A stretch of 64,000 nucleotides of DNA from an uncultured Bacteroidales bacterium (GCA_905235375.1 CAJOLH010000003.1:1-64000); one strand, 5' to 3'; numbered from the stretch's first letter, positions 54,029 through 64,000 are shown. Notes: generated by a model from the letters alone, not told the origin. A program made the numbers and translations.

Positions 54029-55180
54029 TTAACTGAACATCGACTTGAAATGCTCCTTGAACTTAGCGAATGCCGATGCCGGAGCCTTGTAGGCATCACT
54101 CTCGCGCATCTGTTCGACAAGTTTGCGCTGACTGTCGGTCAACTTCTCGGGAACATAGACACCTACGTTGATGATCAAATCGCCACGACGCATCGACGTG
54201 CGTCCATAACGATCGACCTGTGGAAGACCCTCGCCCGAAATGGTAATCTGCGTATTGGGCTGAGTACCTGCCTTGATACTGACCTTCTTCGACCCTTGAA
54301 CAAGGGGCACCGTAACCTCGCCTCCCAAAACGGCAGTGGGGAAATCGACAAGCAGATTGTAATAGAGCGTAGAATCCTGACGAATAAAATCGGGATGATT
54401 CTCCTCCTCGATAAGGATATAGAGGTCGCCCGCTTCACCGCCCATCTTGCCCGCATGTCCATAGCCTTGCATCGTCAGTTGCATTCCTCCGGCTACACCA
54501 GCAGGAATATTGACATCTACGACCTGGTCACCCAATATTACGCCCTCGCCATGGCAATTCGAACAACGGGTCTTGATCTTCTTGCCAGTTCCTTTGCAAT
54601 CAGGACAGATCGATTCGGTCTGCATACGACCAAAGAGGCTATTGACAACCTGAACGACACGACCCCGCCCATGGCACTTTCCACAGGTCTCGAACTCTGT
54701 TCCATTCTTGGCACCCGTGCCATTACAATGAGGACATTGGACGTACTTCTTGATTTTGAGGTGCTTCTCGACACCCGTCACTACATCTGCCAAGCTGACC
54801 TTGACACGTACTCGAATGGATGATCCACGTTGCCCACCAGGTTCGTCATCATCGCCGCCAAAGAAACTGCTGAACCCACCGGAACCACCAAAGATGGAAT
54901 TGAAAAGATCAAAGGGATTGACTCCGCTCCCTCCGCCTGTGCCACCTCCAAAGGGATCGTTAAAGCCGAATTGGTCGTAACGCTGTCGTCTCTGCGGGTC
55001 ACTCAAAACCTCATACGCCTCAGCACATTGCTTGAATTTCTCCTCAGCTGTCTTGTCGCCAGGATTCTTATCGGGATGATATTTGATGGCAAGCTTGCGA
55101 TATGCATGCTTGATTTGTTCTATTGTGGCCGTCTTTTCGATGCCGAGTACTTCGTAATAATCTTGTTTTTCCATTTTCAT
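54029..55180 (-). CDS. dnaJ: Chaperone protein DnaJ
   Basis: A 383-residue type I J-protein. The J-domain has [10 protein letters not shown] with the HPD triad near residue 35, a Gly/Phe-rich linker (about 75-115) follows, then four zinc repeats [24 protein letters not shown] and CSNCHGEG, and the C-terminal substrate-binding domains. It stimulates DnaK ATPase and holds unfolded proteins. No grpE or dnaK gene adjoins it. It has its own consensus promoter at 55232-55263. The start is MKMEK; the third codon is an alternative ATG. Confidence 0.96.
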   Translation of the reverse strand: MKMEKQDYYEVLGIEKTATIEQIKHAYRKLAIKYHPDKNPGDKTAEEKFKQCAEAYEVLSDPQRRQRYDQFGFNDPFGGGTGGGSGVNPFDLFNSIFGGSGGFSSFFGGDDDEPGGQRGSSIRVRVKVSLADVVTGVEKHLKIKKYVQCPHCNGTGAKNGTEFETCGKCHGRGRVVQVVNSLFGRMQTESICPDCKGTGKKIKTRCSNCHGEGVILGDQVVDVNIPAGVAGGMQLTMQGYGHAGKMGGEAGDLYILIEEENHPDFIRQDSTLYYNLLVDFPTAVLGGEVTVPLVQGSKKVSIKAGTQPNTQITISGEGLPQVDRYGRTSMRRGDLIINVGVYVPEKLTDSQRKLVEQMRESDAYKAPASAFAKFKEHFKSMFS

Positions 55181-55231
55181 TTATCGGCCGAAATGTAGCC
55201 GATTAAAACATTTGCACGTATAAAACGGGCA

Positions 55232-55263
55232 CAAATATAAATATAATATGGTAAAAAAGCAAA
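55232..55263 (-). promoter_or_regulatory. Consensus promoter of dnaJ
   Basis: On the - strand TTTG (55260-55263), a 20-base spacer and TATATTTG (55232-55239) match the Bacteroidetes consensus fully. The leader to the dnaJ ATG is about 45 bases. It begins three bases beyond the end of the HD-domain gene. Confidence 0.8.
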
Positions 55264-55266
55264 TAT

Positions 55267-55884
55267 TTAACCTAAATTCACAGAAAAAATACGACACAAC
55301 TCTTCAAAACGTGCTGTGCTGTCAGCTCCGAATTTCATCATCGAACGCTTGACCCGCTCCAGTTCCTTCTCCTTGGACGGGTCACCGGACTTGCTATAAA
55401 ACTTATCTGCGAGGCACACAAGCTTCTCCTCCAGCGTCTCAGGGACGAGGTCACGAGGAGGTGTTATCGGAAGGTTCTGCGCTACAATATCCTGCACTGT
55501 AAGTCCTGCACCCGTGTGCCGTTCGCAGATGCGGGCAATCTGCTCCAGCCGCTCAGGTCGCACCGAAAACTCCGAGCAACGATTTCCGTCTATCATGTCC
55601 CGAAGCATTTGCGCCCCTATGATGCCATGACAAATATAAGGCTCGTTGCCCTCACAATGGATTCCAGGGCCATACGTCCTGCCGATGCCGAGATCATGCA
55701 GAAGAGCGCCGTCGTTGACAAGCTCTTCGTCGATGGCAAAGAGTTCTGCAGTAGGGTTTTCTCGGCGCGCCGCCTCCAATATTGCGAACGCCTTATCGCG
55801 CACTTTCTCGCTGTGGAGTATCAGAAGCCGCCGAAGTGCAGTGTCATGTGGATAAAAGTGGTAGATGATGTCGTATGGATTCAT
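55267..55884 (-). CDS. HD-domain phosphohydrolase
   Basis: A 205-residue protein with an HD metal-binding core: the first histidine in LLILHSEKVRDKA, the HD pair in GALLHDLGIGR near residue 63, later histidines in HGIIGAQML and CERHTGAG, and the final aspartate in LVCLADKFYSK. This is the plan of small HD hydrolases acting on nucleotides or signalling nucleotides. Its substrate cannot be read. It is divergent from the DUF1343 gene and lies upstream of dnaJ on the same strand, but dnaJ has its own promoter. Confidence 0.85.
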   Translation of the reverse strand: MNPYDIIYHFYPHDTALRRLLILHSEKVRDKAFAILEAARRENPTAELFAIDEELVNDGALLHDLGIGRTYGPGIHCEGNEPYICHGIIGAQMLRDMIDGNRCSEFSVRPERLEQIARICERHTGAGLTVQDIVAQNLPITPPRDLVPETLEEKLVCLADKFYSKSGDPSKEKELERVKRSMMKFGADSTARFEELCRIFSVNLG

Positions 55885-55899
55885 TTTTATCAGTTTTTA

Positions 55900-55931
55900 T
55901 TTGGCTGTTTCGATTATTATTCGTATATTTG
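55900..55931 (+). promoter_or_regulatory. Consensus promoter of the DUF1343/namZ-tamB pair
   Basis: TTTG (55900-55903), a spacer of exactly 20 bases and TATATTTG (55924-55931) match the Bacteroidetes consensus. The expected start near 55938 leaves about 30 bases before the ATG at 55970, which supports that start over an upstream ATG at 55865. Confidence 0.8.
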
Positions 55932-55969
55932 CGCCGCAAAAGTACTGCTTTTTTTGGACATTTCAAACA

Positions 55970-57097
55970 ATGAAGAAAATAAATTTAGTATATTTCGTCC
56001 TTTGGATAGCTTTTCTTGGGCTTTCCGCCCCATCTTTAGCGCAAACAAATGCGATGGGACGTGTAAGGACTGGTGCCGAATCGATGGGCCAATATCTTCC
56101 GATGCTCGATGGCAAGCGTGTGGGGTTGGTTGTCAACCAGACGTCCGTCGTGCAGCGACCTTCAGATGGCGCATTTATCCCGCTCCCCGACACACTTTTG
56201 CGCCGAGGTGTGGACGTTCGTTGCATCATGGCTCCCGAGCATGGCTACAAGGGTTCGGCCGAAGCTGGTGCGCACATCAAGGATGGCAAGGATGCGGCTA
56301 CAGGCCTCAGCATCTACAGTCTCTATGGCAATGACAAAAAGCCACGGAAGGAATGGTTGGACGGCCTTGATGTCCTCGTCTTCGATATTCAGGATGTAGG
56401 CTGCCGCTTCTACACCTATCTCTCCACGCTTTATTATGTGATGCAGGCCTGTGGCGAACAGCATAAGGAACTCATCATCCTCGATCGTCCGAATCCCAAT
56501 GATACGGTTGATGGTCCCACCTTGAAACCCGGAAACGAGAGTTTCGTGGGCATCATTCCCATTCCTCTGATGCATGGTTGTACCTTGGGAGAATTGGCTC
56601 GCATCATGGCTGAAATGGGGTGGCTCGATGAAAAACGCCAACCCGGTATGCCCGAACCGCAAGACCATTTCACCGTTATCCCATGTGCCAACTGGAAACA
56701 TGGTCAGCCCTATAGCTTGCCCATAGGTCCTTCGAAAAACCTGCAGAACGATCATGCCATTGCCCTCTATCCCAGTCTCTGCCTCTTCGAAGGATCGGAG
56801 GTGAGTGTTGGTCGTGGGACGGATCATCCATTTGAGATGTTTGGCAGTCATGACTTGCGTAATGTCGAAGCCCCACGCGGTTTCAGTCTGCAATTCTATA
56901 TGCAGCATCAGAAGGAAAACGGATGGGGATGGATCACCCGTGCGAAGTTCTTCAATATGCTCGCGGGCAGCGACCAGCTCTACAACCAGCTGAAAGCGGG
57001 AATGTCTGAGGCTCAGATCCGAAAGACCTGGCAGGCCGATTTGGAGCGATTCAAGGCGATACGCAAGCAGTATGCCATCTACCCCATACCCGAATAA
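55970..57097 (+). CDS. DUF1343 protein, NamZ-type exo-N-acetylmuramidase
   Basis: A 375-residue exported protein. The signal peptide MKKINLVYFVLWIAFLGLS ends near PSLAQ. DUF1343 landmarks follow: KRVGLVVNQTSVV, MAPEHGYKGSAEAG, SLYGNDKKPRKEWLDGLDVLVFDIQD in part (VFDIQDVGCRFYTY), DRPNPN and EGSEVSVGRGTDHPF. The family includes NamZ, which releases N-acetylmuramic acid from peptidoglycan fragments (GH171); recycling of muropeptides in the periplasm is the likely role. The start at 55970 is chosen for the signal peptide and promoter. It precedes tamB by 32 bases. Confidence 0.87.
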   Translation: MKKINLVYFVLWIAFLGLSAPSLAQTNAMGRVRTGAESMGQYLPMLDGKRVGLVVNQTSVVQRPSDGAFIPLPDTLLRRGVDVRCIMAPEHGYKGSAEAGAHIKDGKDAATGLSIYSLYGNDKKPRKEWLDGLDVLVFDIQDVGCRFYTYLSTLYYVMQACGEQHKELIILDRPNPNDTVDGPTLKPGNESFVGIIPIPLMHGCTLGELARIMAEMGWLDEKRQPGMPEPQDHFTVIPCANWKHGQPYSLPIGPSKNLQNDHAIALYPSLCLFEGSEVSVGRGTDHPFEMFGSHDLRNVEAPRGFSLQFYMQHQKENGWGWITRAKFFNMLAGSDQLYNQLKAGMSEAQIRKTWQADLERFKAIRKQYAIYPIPE

Positions 57098-57129
57098 GAC
57101 AGCACGCGGAAACTGAATAGACGAACCAA

Positions 57130-60100
57130 GTGAAAAAACTATTAGCCTTCATCCGTGGTAGTTTGCACACCATAGTTTATGCTATGGTGATATTGGCTGT
57201 AGTCTTCTATCTTGCCCTGCATTTCAATCTCACTGGTCTCGTCGTCAAAAAATCGCTGACCGACCTTTTGAGCGAGCAAATCAATTCGCGAATCACTATC
57301 GACGGGGATGCGGAAGTCAACTGGCTCAATCAGGTGGTGTTGAACGATCTGACCATCTACGACCAGCAGGGCGACACCCTCATCTTCGCCCGTCGCACCA
57401 TGGTGGCCTTCGACCTGCTTCCCCTACTCTCCCATCACCTGGTGCTCAACACCTGCCAACTCATCGACTTCGACATCCGGACCTACCGCACTTCAGCCGA
57501 CAGTGCGGCAAACTATCAGTTCCTTGTCGATGCCTTTAAGCGCGACGATGACCCCAATCGCAAGCCTTTCATCCAGGAACTCGATCTCAACGCCATTCTC
57601 TTGCGCCAAGGGCGACTGAGCTACGACATCATCGATCGTCCATTCCTCACCGATAGTCCTATCGATCCCTATCACCTCTCCATCGACAAACTGAGCGCCA
57701 ATTTGCACGTCCACGGCAATCATCTGCTCATCAAGAAGTTCCACTGTGACGAGCATGATTCCTCAATCAAGGCCGACCGTTGTGAGATTTCGTTGAACGT
57801 CAAGGAAGTGATGAATGCGCCTGAGGGTGAGAATCTTTTCCTTCTCAAGCTGAAAGGGCTGGAACTCACCAATCCCCAGTTGTCCGTCCTCGCTGATGTA
57901 GATGGCTCTTCCGACCAATTGGAATTTGACCTCACGCAGTTCAATCTTCCCTATGGTCACCCCAGACTCAAAGGTATCCATCAGCTTTTTACCTCTGCCC
58001 GACTTCAGGTCACACAGCTCAAGAATCCGCTCGACAGCATTTATCTCTCAGCCGATATCCATGAGCTCAGCCTCCGCGTTGACACCTTGGGTAACGTTCG
58101 CATGAACGGCACCATCCAGGGTATGCCTTGCCATGCACAACTTGCCGGACATCTTTCGACCGACATTGGCAATGCCATACTCGATGCCGATATGGAAATG
58201 CAGGAGATCCCTTCTGAAACCGGCTTCAGTGATCGTCAGTTCACCCTCCGTGGACATTGCAAGACCAACGGATTCGAGTTGAACCGCATCCTTCCGAAGA
58301 AGGCAGAGTTCGGACATTCCATCTTCGACCTCAACTATGTGGCTCTCATCCGTCCAAAGCATCCGCTTAGACTGACGCTTGTCGGCAATGTCGGCGAAAT
58401 CGTCTGGAAAGATCATGCTTTCCGCAATGTCAGGATCAATAGTGAAATTCAGGGACGCAAGTTCAAGGGCGACATTGCCGTGAACGACAGTCTTGGAGAT
58501 GTCAATTCGAAATTCAACATCGACCTCTCGCAAGCCGACCGCCATGTCAGAATGGATGGAACGATTGCACATTTTAATCCCAACGGGCTGAAGCTCACCC
58601 AAAGCAAGTACCTCGACAGCCTGACCATCACGGCACGTATCCACGCCGATGTCATTGCGTCCAACTGGCGCGATGCTGAGGGCGACATGAAGATTTCAAA
58701 CCTTTTCCTCGAAAAGGGAGATCAGCGCCTTGACCTCGACAACATCGTTTTCGAAGGCACCACCGAAAAGGGTGAACTGCAGAGTTCCATCGCACAAATC
58801 ACCTACGATCGCAACCGTCGCAATCACGAATATCACATCAAGGGAAGAATACCTGTCATCAACGACCTCTTCTCGATGCTCAACGTCCCCGTTGCTATGA
58901 ATCGCGAAGGATTGTTCGAAGCGCGCATTGACTCTGCCAACCACTTCCTCGATGCCCATGCCGAACTTCCTGCCCTCGATCTGCAGAATGGCAGAGCCTT
59001 TGCCGCGACCTTCGATATCGAGGACGATGGCAATGGTGTGCTGCTCCCTGTGCTCGACTTCGAGGCGCTCACCCAACAGCACCGTCTTGTTGGAACGTTG
59101 CACGGCCGCATCAAATCCAATCCTCTCGATGTCACCCTCGAACCAACCCAACTGTTCTACAACAGCGAACAGGTTCAACTCTCCGGTGCCCACCTGATGC
59201 AAAACGAAGAGGGCGATTACGTCATCGAGAACTTCAAACTCGCAGGAGAATCACAGGAACTGTCCGCTTTCGGCTCAATGGCAAAGGACGGCAGGAAGGA
59301 CTTGGTCGTCAGCCTCAAGCATTTCGAACTTGACCAGGTACTCGGTGGGTTCGAAAAGAACTATATGCATTTCGGAGGCCAGGCCACCGGCAATATCTAT
59401 GTCAGCAGCGAGCCCGGACTTATTATCAAGACCGACAGCCTCTATGTCCAGAACTTCTCCTATATCGACACCCTGCTCGGCAACGCATTCCTCTCTGCAG
59501 AAGTTCAACTTCCACAAAATTTTGCCACCATCACTGCCGACATCACTACCGACTCCATCTATCAGTCCCGCGCTGAATTCGACCTGCAGCTCACCAAACC
59601 CGCCACGATGGACCTGCGTGTCAATCCCGACCATCTGCCTTTAGGTTTCATCAACAACTGGACTGGCAGCATCCTTCAGCAGTTCTCCGGGCGAATTACG
59701 GGTCCCGTGCGTCTCTTCGGCGATTTCAGTCACCTGCAGCTCACGGGTCATCCTTACGTCGATGGTCGCTTCACACACGATCTCATCGGCGCTCACTTCC
59801 ATATCGCCGATACCATACACCTCGAACCAGACCTCATCTATGTCGAAAAGGCTTACGTCGATGATTGTCATGGACATCCGCTTACCCTCGATGCCCGCAT
59901 CGACCATCAGTACCTTCATAATTTCCTCTACGATGTCCAGGTTGATATGCCACAAGCCAACCAGGGATTCCTGGCTCTCGATCGCGAAAAGAGACCCGGC
60001 CGCATCTATTGGGGGCAAATCTATATCCAAGGACTTGCCCAACTGAAAGGCGGCAACGGCAAGCATCGAGTCAATATGAATGTGAGCACCACCGACAAGT

Positions 60101-61308
60101 CATGGGTTTTCCTATCGCCTTACGAACAGGACATCGACCCCGAACAGGAAGCCTACACCTTCCTCACATTCCGCGACAAGAACCAGCTACAGTCCCTGCC
60201 TGACAACACTGCACAATCAGGCTCCACCAGACATCCCGATCCCATTGCTCAAAACAAGAACATCGATGAAGAACCCACCGACCTCCAGGTCGATCTGCAG
60301 GTCAACGGAACGGAACAATGCCATGCTTACATCCAGCTTGACCCCTTGTCCGAAGACATCCTGGAAGGTCGCGGCAGCGGCAATCTCTCCATTCGTTACG
60401 ATCCGCGTCGCGACATCACCCTCGCAGGCACCTACCGTATCAGTCAGGGCAGCTACACGATGAATGTCAAAGGCGATCTGATGAGCAAGGAGTTCAAACT
60501 CCAGAACACCTCCTTTGTTCGATTCAATGGCGTGCCAAGCGAAGCCGAGCTCAGCCTCGACTGTCGTTACAACATCCCCTCGGTCAACCTCCTTGACCTC
60601 GACGAGTCCATCGTGCAGCTGGGTTCGCTGAGTCGCACCACCGTACCCGTCGATCTGGACCTCAACATAACCGGGCAACTCTCCGCACCTATAATTAACT
60701 TCAACCTTGAAGTCAAGAATGTTAGCGACGAAGTGCAGGCATACGTCCGCAATACCATCCGAACCCAGGAAATGCTCAATCAGGAAGTCATCTACCTGCT
60801 CCTATTCTCCAAGTTCTACACGCCCCAGTATGTCCAATCTTCGCAAAGCCGTACAGGCTCCGAACTCACATCTTTTGCCAGCGCCAGCATCACCTCACAG
60901 CTCAACCAGATATTGGGGCATATAAGCAACAACTTCACCATGGGCACCAATTTCCGCACTGACAAGGGCGACTTCAGCGACATGGAAATGGACCTCAGCC
61001 TCTCCACCCGCCTCCTCGGCGACCGATTGCTGCTCAATGGCAACGTCGGCTACCGCGATCCTGCCAATCGCATCGGCATGGGCAACACCAACTCTTTCAT
61101 CGGCGACTTCGACTTAGAATTCCTAATCAACCTAAGAGGTACTATCCGCGCCAAGGCTTATAGCCATTACAACGAGCGTGACTATTCAATCAACAACGCT
61201 CTCACGACCCAAGGCATCGGATTCATCTTCCGAAAGGATTTCCACAATCTCTATGACCTCTGGCCGTGGAGCAAATGGAGAAAAAATGCACAGAAAGAGG
61301 ACAAATAG
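57130..61308 (+). CDS. TamB-like translocation and assembly module protein (DUF490)
   Basis: A 1392-residue protein with an N-terminal membrane anchor (TIVYAMVILAVVFYLALHF) and a very long beta-rich periplasmic body of AsmA/TamB type, rich in repeating strand patterns. The C-terminal DUF490 domain is clear: LSIRYDPRRDITLAGTYRI, PVDLDLNITGQLSAPIINFN, then QEVIYLLLFSKFYTP and a final FGTNFRTDKGDF-like barrel-facing segment. TamB relatives form a hydrophobic groove between inner and outer membranes for lipid transport or outer-membrane protein assembly. The first codon is GTG. It is longer than E. coli TamB, as usual in Bacteroidetes. No tamA adjoins it. Confidence 0.9.
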   Translation: MKKLLAFIRGSLHTIVYAMVILAVVFYLALHFNLTGLVVKKSLTDLLSEQINSRITIDGDAEVNWLNQVVLNDLTIYDQQGDTLIFARRTMVAFDLLPLLSHHLVLNTCQLIDFDIRTYRTSADSAANYQFLVDAFKRDDDPNRKPFIQELDLNAILLRQGRLSYDIIDRPFLTDSPIDPYHLSIDKLSANLHVHGNHLLIKKFHCDEHDSSIKADRCEISLNVKEVMNAPEGENLFLLKLKGLELTNPQLSVLADVDGSSDQLEFDLTQFNLPYGHPRLKGIHQLFTSARLQVTQLKNPLDSIYLSADIHELSLRVDTLGNVRMNGTIQGMPCHAQLAGHLSTDIGNAILDADMEMQEIPSETGFSDRQFTLRGHCKTNGFELNRILPKKAEFGHSIFDLNYVALIRPKHPLRLTLVGNVGEIVWKDHAFRNVRINSEIQGRKFKGDIAVNDSLGDVNSKFNIDLSQADRHVRMDGTIAHFNPNGLKLTQSKYLDSLTITARIHADVIASNWRDAEGDMKISNLFLEKGDQRLDLDNIVFEGTTEKGELQSSIAQITYDRNRRNHEYHIKGRIPVINDLFSMLNVPVAMNREGLFEARIDSANHFLDAHAELPALDLQNGRAFAATFDIEDDGNGVLLPVLDFEALTQQHRLVGTLHGRIKSNPLDVTLEPTQLFYNSEQVQLSGAHLMQNEEGDYVIENFKLAGESQELSAFGSMAKDGRKDLVVSLKHFELDQVLGGFEKNYMHFGGQATGNIYVSSEPGLIIKTDSLYVQNFSYIDTLLGNAFLSAEVQLPQNFATITADITTDSIYQSRAEFDLQLTKPATMDLRVNPDHLPLGFINNWTGSILQQFSGRITGPVRLFGDFSHLQLTGHPYVDGRFTHDLIGAHFHIADTIHLEPDLIYVEKAYVDDCHGHPLTLDARIDHQYLHNFLYDVQVDMPQANQGFLALDREKRPGRIYWGQIYIQGLAQLKGGNGKHRVNMNVSTTDKSWVFLSPYEQDIDPEQEAYTFLTFRDKNQLQSLPDNTAQSGSTRHPDPIAQNKNIDEEPTDLQVDLQVNGTEQCHAYIQLDPLSEDILEGRGSGNLSIRYDPRRDITLAGTYRISQGSYTMNVKGDLMSKEFKLQNTSFVRFNGVPSEAELSLDCRYNIPSVNLLDLDESIVQLGSLSRTTVPVDLDLNITGQLSAPIINFNLEVKNVSDEVQAYVRNTIRTQEMLNQEVIYLLLFSKFYTPQYVQSSQSRTGSELTSFASASITSQLNQILGHISNNFTMGTNFRTDKGDFSDMEMDLSLSTRLLGDRLLLNGNVGYRDPANRIGMGNTNSFIGDFDLEFLINLRGTIRAKAYSHYNERDYSINNALTTQGIGFIFRKDFHNLYDLWPWSKWRKNAQKEDK

Positions 61309-61316
61309 CCATTTCT

Positions 61317-61388
61317 GTTTACTATTCTACCCATATTTTAATGGAAATTGTTATTTTTCCATAAAAAATCGCAAGTAAACTTGTTTTT
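61317..61388 (+). terminator. Possible tamB terminator overlapping the rho promoter
   Basis: A 7-bp stem (gtttact at 61317-61323 with agtaaac at 61374-61380) encloses an inner hairpin (atggaaa with tttccat) and is followed by TTGTTTTT. The loop is long, so strength is uncertain. The T-run includes the -33 element of the rho promoter. Confidence 0.4.
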
Positions 61389-61411
61389 AAAAAAAGGAAT
61401 CATTATCTTTG
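61380..61411 (+). promoter_or_regulatory. Promoter of rho
   Basis: cTTG (61380-61383), a 20-base spacer and TATCTTTG (61404-61411) match the Bacteroidetes consensus except for one base in the -33 box. The leader before the rho ATG would be about 95 bases. Long rho leaders often allow autoregulation, but no specific element was identified. Confidence 0.75.
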
Positions 61412-61513
61412 CGCTGCACAATAAGATTAAAATGCCAGTTTCTTTTCCCTAATTTTCTAATTGTGCATCCCCCCTATTTCCCTTTTTGATTTTATTACAA
61501 CATCTATATTACT

Positions 61514-63634
61514 ATGCATTCCGCAGAAGAATTGTATAATATGCCGCTTGAGGAGATTGTATCTCTCGTTAAGTCGCTCAACATTTCCCAGCCTGACTTT
61601 AGCAATCTTGACAATTGCATCACGCAGATCCTCGAGGCCGAACGTACCCTCGAAGGTGAGGCGCCCAAGAAACGTGGCCGCAAGCCCAAAGTTGCCGACC
61701 CATCCAATGCAACCGCCGAGGAAAAATCTACCCGTGGCAGAAAATCGTCCAAGATAGCCGACGAAACGACCGGCGAGGTAGCGGTTCCCAAGAAGCGTGG
61801 TCGTAAGAGCAAAGCCGAACTGGCAGCCCAGACCCCCTCACTCTTCGCCGAAGGAACCATCGAACCGTCCCAACCCACCACCTCTGACCCTACCTCACAG
61901 GCTGAATATCCCGAAACCCAGCCTCAGCCTGCCTTCCCCGACGAGGTCGAAGCCGACGGCCGTTATCCCGAGGAACAACCTCCATATTTTGACGAGGGAA
62001 GTTATCCAGGCGGATATCCTGCCGAAGGCTATCCCAACGAAGGTTATCCCAATGACGAATATCCCAACGATGGATATCCCAACGATGAATATCCCAACGA
62101 TGAATTTTCCGAAGGACAACCCCCTTATTACGAAGGCGAAGAGTACCCCGAGGGATATATGCCCGCTCCCGACGATTACGGCGAACAGCCCGAAGGCTAT
62201 GCCGACCCAATGGGATACCAGGACGATGCCAACGAGTATTACGAAGAACCCCAACCGCAGGAAGATGACGGCACACAGGAACTTATCCAGAAGAACAAGA
62301 ACTTCTTCCAGGATATGTTCGGCAGCGGGGGCCACGCCTCTACTACGCACAACAAGAAAAAGAAGAAGCAGAACCAGCAGCAACAGGAGAAGCAGCGCCA
62401 GCAATCCGAACAGGAAGCCAATGCCACTACCCAGTCCAAAGTGCAGGAAGAGCTTGAGGAAGAAGAGGAAGAGAATGGTGTGACGCCTGCCGGACGCGAC
62501 GAGTTCGATGGTGTCCTCACAGGTTGTGGCGTGCTGGAAATCATGCCCGATGGCTTCGGATTCCTCCGTTCAAGCGACTACAACTATTTCTCTTCTCCCG
62601 ACGACATATTTGTCAGCCAGCAGCAGATCAAGCAAAGCAACCTCAAGCAAGGCGATGTAGTCGAAGGTGCTATCCGCCCGCCCCGTGTAGGCGAGCACAA
62701 TTACCCGCTCGTCTCTGTCGATAAGATCAATGGTCGCACACCTGATTTCGTGCGCGATCGCGTACCTTTTGAACATCTCACTCCGCTCTTCCCCAACGAG
62801 AAGTTCAACCTCACCAAGGGGCATGACGACAGTCCTTCATGCCGTGTCATCGATATGTTCGCACCCATCGGCAAAGGTCAGCGCGCCATGATTGTCGCAC
62901 CTCCAAAGGCTGGCAAGACCATCATCCTGCAAGAGATAGCTACAGCCATCAGTCAGAACAATCCCGAGGCATACATCATCGTCCTTCTGATTGACGAACG
63001 TCCCGAAGAGGTGACCGATATGCAGCGCAACGTCAATGCCGAGGTCATCGCTTCCACATTCGACGAACCTGCCGACCGTCATGTCAAGGTGGCCGATATG
63101 GTGATCGAAAAGGCCAAGCGGCTTACCGAATGCGGCCACGATGTGGTCATCCTCCTCGACTCCATCACCCGTCTTGCCCGCGCCTACAACACCGTCTCCC
63201 CTTCGAGCGGCAAAGTCCTTTCGGGTGGTGTCGAAGCCAATGCCTTGCAAAAGCCCAAGCGATTCTTCGGCGCAGCTCGTAACATCGAGGGCGGCGGTTC
63301 GCTCACCATCATTGCCACCGCGCTCATCGAGACTGGATCCAAGATGGACGAGGTTATCTTCGAGGAGTTCAAGGGTACGGGCAACATGGAGCTTGTGCTC
63401 GACCGCAAGATTGCCAACAAGCGCATCTTCCCCGCTGTCGATCTCCTCGCCTCCTCTACCCGCCGCGATGACCTCCTGCTCGACCAGACCACGTCCAATC
63501 GCATGTGGATCCTGCGCCGATTCCTCTCCGAACACACACCTGTCGAGGCTATGGAGAAACTCCTCAAGATGCTCGAGCGTACCCGCAACAACGAGGCGCT
63601 GCTTATTGATGCAATGCAGAACGAGAAATGGTAA
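61514..63634 (+). CDS. rho: Transcription termination factor Rho with long disordered insert
   Basis: A 706-residue Rho; E. coli Rho has 419. Residues 1-45 resemble the Rho N-terminal helical domain. Residues about 50-100 hold three basic RGRK motifs ([24 protein letters not shown]) resembling AT-hooks. Residues about 120-250 are acidic and Pro/Tyr-rich with YPNDE-type repeats, and about 260-320 are Gln/Lys- then Glu-rich. The RNA-binding cold-shock fold starts near 337 ([15 protein letters not shown]). The ATPase follows, with Walker A PPKAGKT near 462, Walker [14 protein letters not shown] and the Q-loop region. Long inserts are known in Bacteroidetes Rho and have been linked to condensate formation in B. 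thetaiotaomicron. Its stop overlaps the next start by seven bases. Confidence 0.95.
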   Translation: MHSAEELYNMPLEEIVSLVKSLNISQPDFSNLDNCITQILEAERTLEGEAPKKRGRKPKVADPSNATAEEKSTRGRKSSKIADETTGEVAVPKKRGRKSKAELAAQTPSLFAEGTIEPSQPTTSDPTSQAEYPETQPQPAFPDEVEADGRYPEEQPPYFDEGSYPGGYPAEGYPNEGYPNDEYPNDGYPNDEYPNDEFSEGQPPYYEGEEYPEGYMPAPDDYGEQPEGYADPMGYQDDANEYYEEPQPQEDDGTQELIQKNKNFFQDMFGSGGHASTTHNKKKKKQNQQQQEKQRQQSEQEANATTQSKVQEELEEEEEENGVTPAGRDEFDGVLTGCGVLEIMPDGFGFLRSSDYNYFSSPDDIFVSQQQIKQSNLKQGDVVEGAIRPPRVGEHNYPLVSVDKINGRTPDFVRDRVPFEHLTPLFPNEKFNLTKGHDDSPSCRVIDMFAPIGKGQRAMIVAPPKAGKTIILQEIATAISQNNPEAYIIVLLIDERPEEVTDMQRNVNAEVIASTFDEPADRHVKVADMVIEKAKRLTECGHDVVILLDSITRLARAYNTVSPSSGKVLSGGVEANALQKPKRFFGAARNIEGGGSLTIIATALIETGSKMDEVIFEEFKGTGNMELVLDRKIANKRIFPAVDLLASSTRRDDLLLDQTTSNRMWILRRFLSEHTPVEAMEKLLKMLERTRNNEALLIDAMQNEKW

Positions 63635-64000
63635 GTATTGAACAGTTGTCGGTGGAGTTCGGAGTCAAGCCGCTCTTCACCGACGTAAGTTTTGTCATCA
63701 ATCGTCACGACCGTATTGCCCTTGTCGGCAAGAACGGCGCCGGCAAATCCACGATGCTCAAGATCATTGCCGGCCTCCAGTCGCCTTCTTGCGGACGTGT
63801 GTCGAAACCCAAGGAACTCACCATCGGGTACCTGCCACAGGTTATGATCCTCAGCGACACGATGACCGTCCGTCAGGAGACCGAGAAAGCCTTTGCTTCG
63901 ACCATCGCCCTCGAACAGCGTCTGGCTGAGATGAACAGCATCCTGCAGTCGCGCACCGACTACGAGTCGCAGTCTTATGCCGACCTCATCGAGGCTATGA
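63628..64000 (+). CDS. ABC-F family ATPase (partial, N-terminal part)
   Basis: The first 124 residues of a protein cut by the window edge. It begins [21 protein letters not shown], and Walker A is [24 protein letters not shown] follows, the Q-loop element, and then a helical segment, as in Uup/EttA/ABC-F proteins, which act on ribosomes and lack membrane domains. A seven-base overlap with rho suggests coupled translation. Which ABC-F subtype it is cannot be judged without the linker and second ATPase domain. Confidence 0.88.
   Translation, partial: MVSIEQLSVEFGVKPLFTDVSFVINRHDRIALVGKNGAGKSTMLKIIAGLQSPSCGRVSKPKELTIGYLPQVMILSDTMTVRQETEKAFASTIALEQRLAEMNSILQSRTDYESQSYADLIEAM

Noticed and set aside
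54050..54823. Long + strand open frame opposite dnaJ
   Set aside because: Antisense to the zinc-finger and substrate-binding region of an unmistakable dnaJ.

Overview
The window looks like a Bacteroidales chromosome segment, probably Prevotella-like. The evidence is four close matches to the Bacteroidetes housekeeping promoter (TTTG, about 20 bases, TAnnTTTG), a DUF4251 lipoprotein, a Bacteroidetes-type TamB, a Rho with a long disordered insert, and a Wza/Wzc capsule system. Species cannot be decided from the sequence alone. No rRNA, tRNA or CRISPR array was recognised.

Left end (1-7991, + strand): the last codons of a probable transposase, then a compact acyl-carrier-protein pathway. It holds two ketoacyl-ACP synthase III enzymes, a DltA-like adenylating ligase, two carrier proteins, three short-chain reductases (one lacking its catalytic tyrosine) and two GNAT acyltransferases. 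The first half (to about 4190) is visibly richer in G+C than the second, which suggests two modules of different origin. This is the best candidate in the window for an undescribed system. The most economical reading is synthesis and transfer of a small, perhaps amino-acid-derived, acyl group, but the product is unknown.

Junction (7992-10810): two terminators, an array of six 42-bp repeats built from alternating inverted 12-base arms, and a glmS gene broken by two frame disruptions. glmS is normally needed for amino-sugar supply, so this is either a redundant decaying copy or a sequence error.

Capsule/exopolysaccharide locus (48293 down to 10811, - strand, about 37.5 kb): a single run starting at a consensus promoter embedded in the terminator of the neighbouring operon and ending at a strong hairpin at 10748-10786. 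In transcription order it encodes Wza, Wzc, a first flippase, glycosyltransferases, a glycosyltransferase pseudogene, a membrane acyltransferase, a second flippase, more glycosyltransferases, a TagF-like polyol-phosphate transferase, an acetyltransferase, pyruvyl transferase, an IspD/TarI-like cytidylyltransferase with a sugar epimerase/dehydratase, GtrA, a duplicated GT32 enzyme, LicD, GT8, an EpsG-like polymerase, a PglA/PglC-like initiation pair, and an unusual GNAT-PLP fusion next to an ATP-grasp ligase. Two flippases, many glycosyltransferases and a decayed gene suggest a locus assembled from more than one cluster.

Right end (48515-64000): on the - strand, an ABC exporter pair (ATPase and Na+-efflux-like permease), a Tat-type aldo/keto reductase with ferredoxin domains, a membrane polyferredoxin and dnaJ; then an HD-domain hydrolase (-). 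On the + strand, a NamZ-type DUF1343 protein, TamB, Rho and the start of an ABC-F ATPase.
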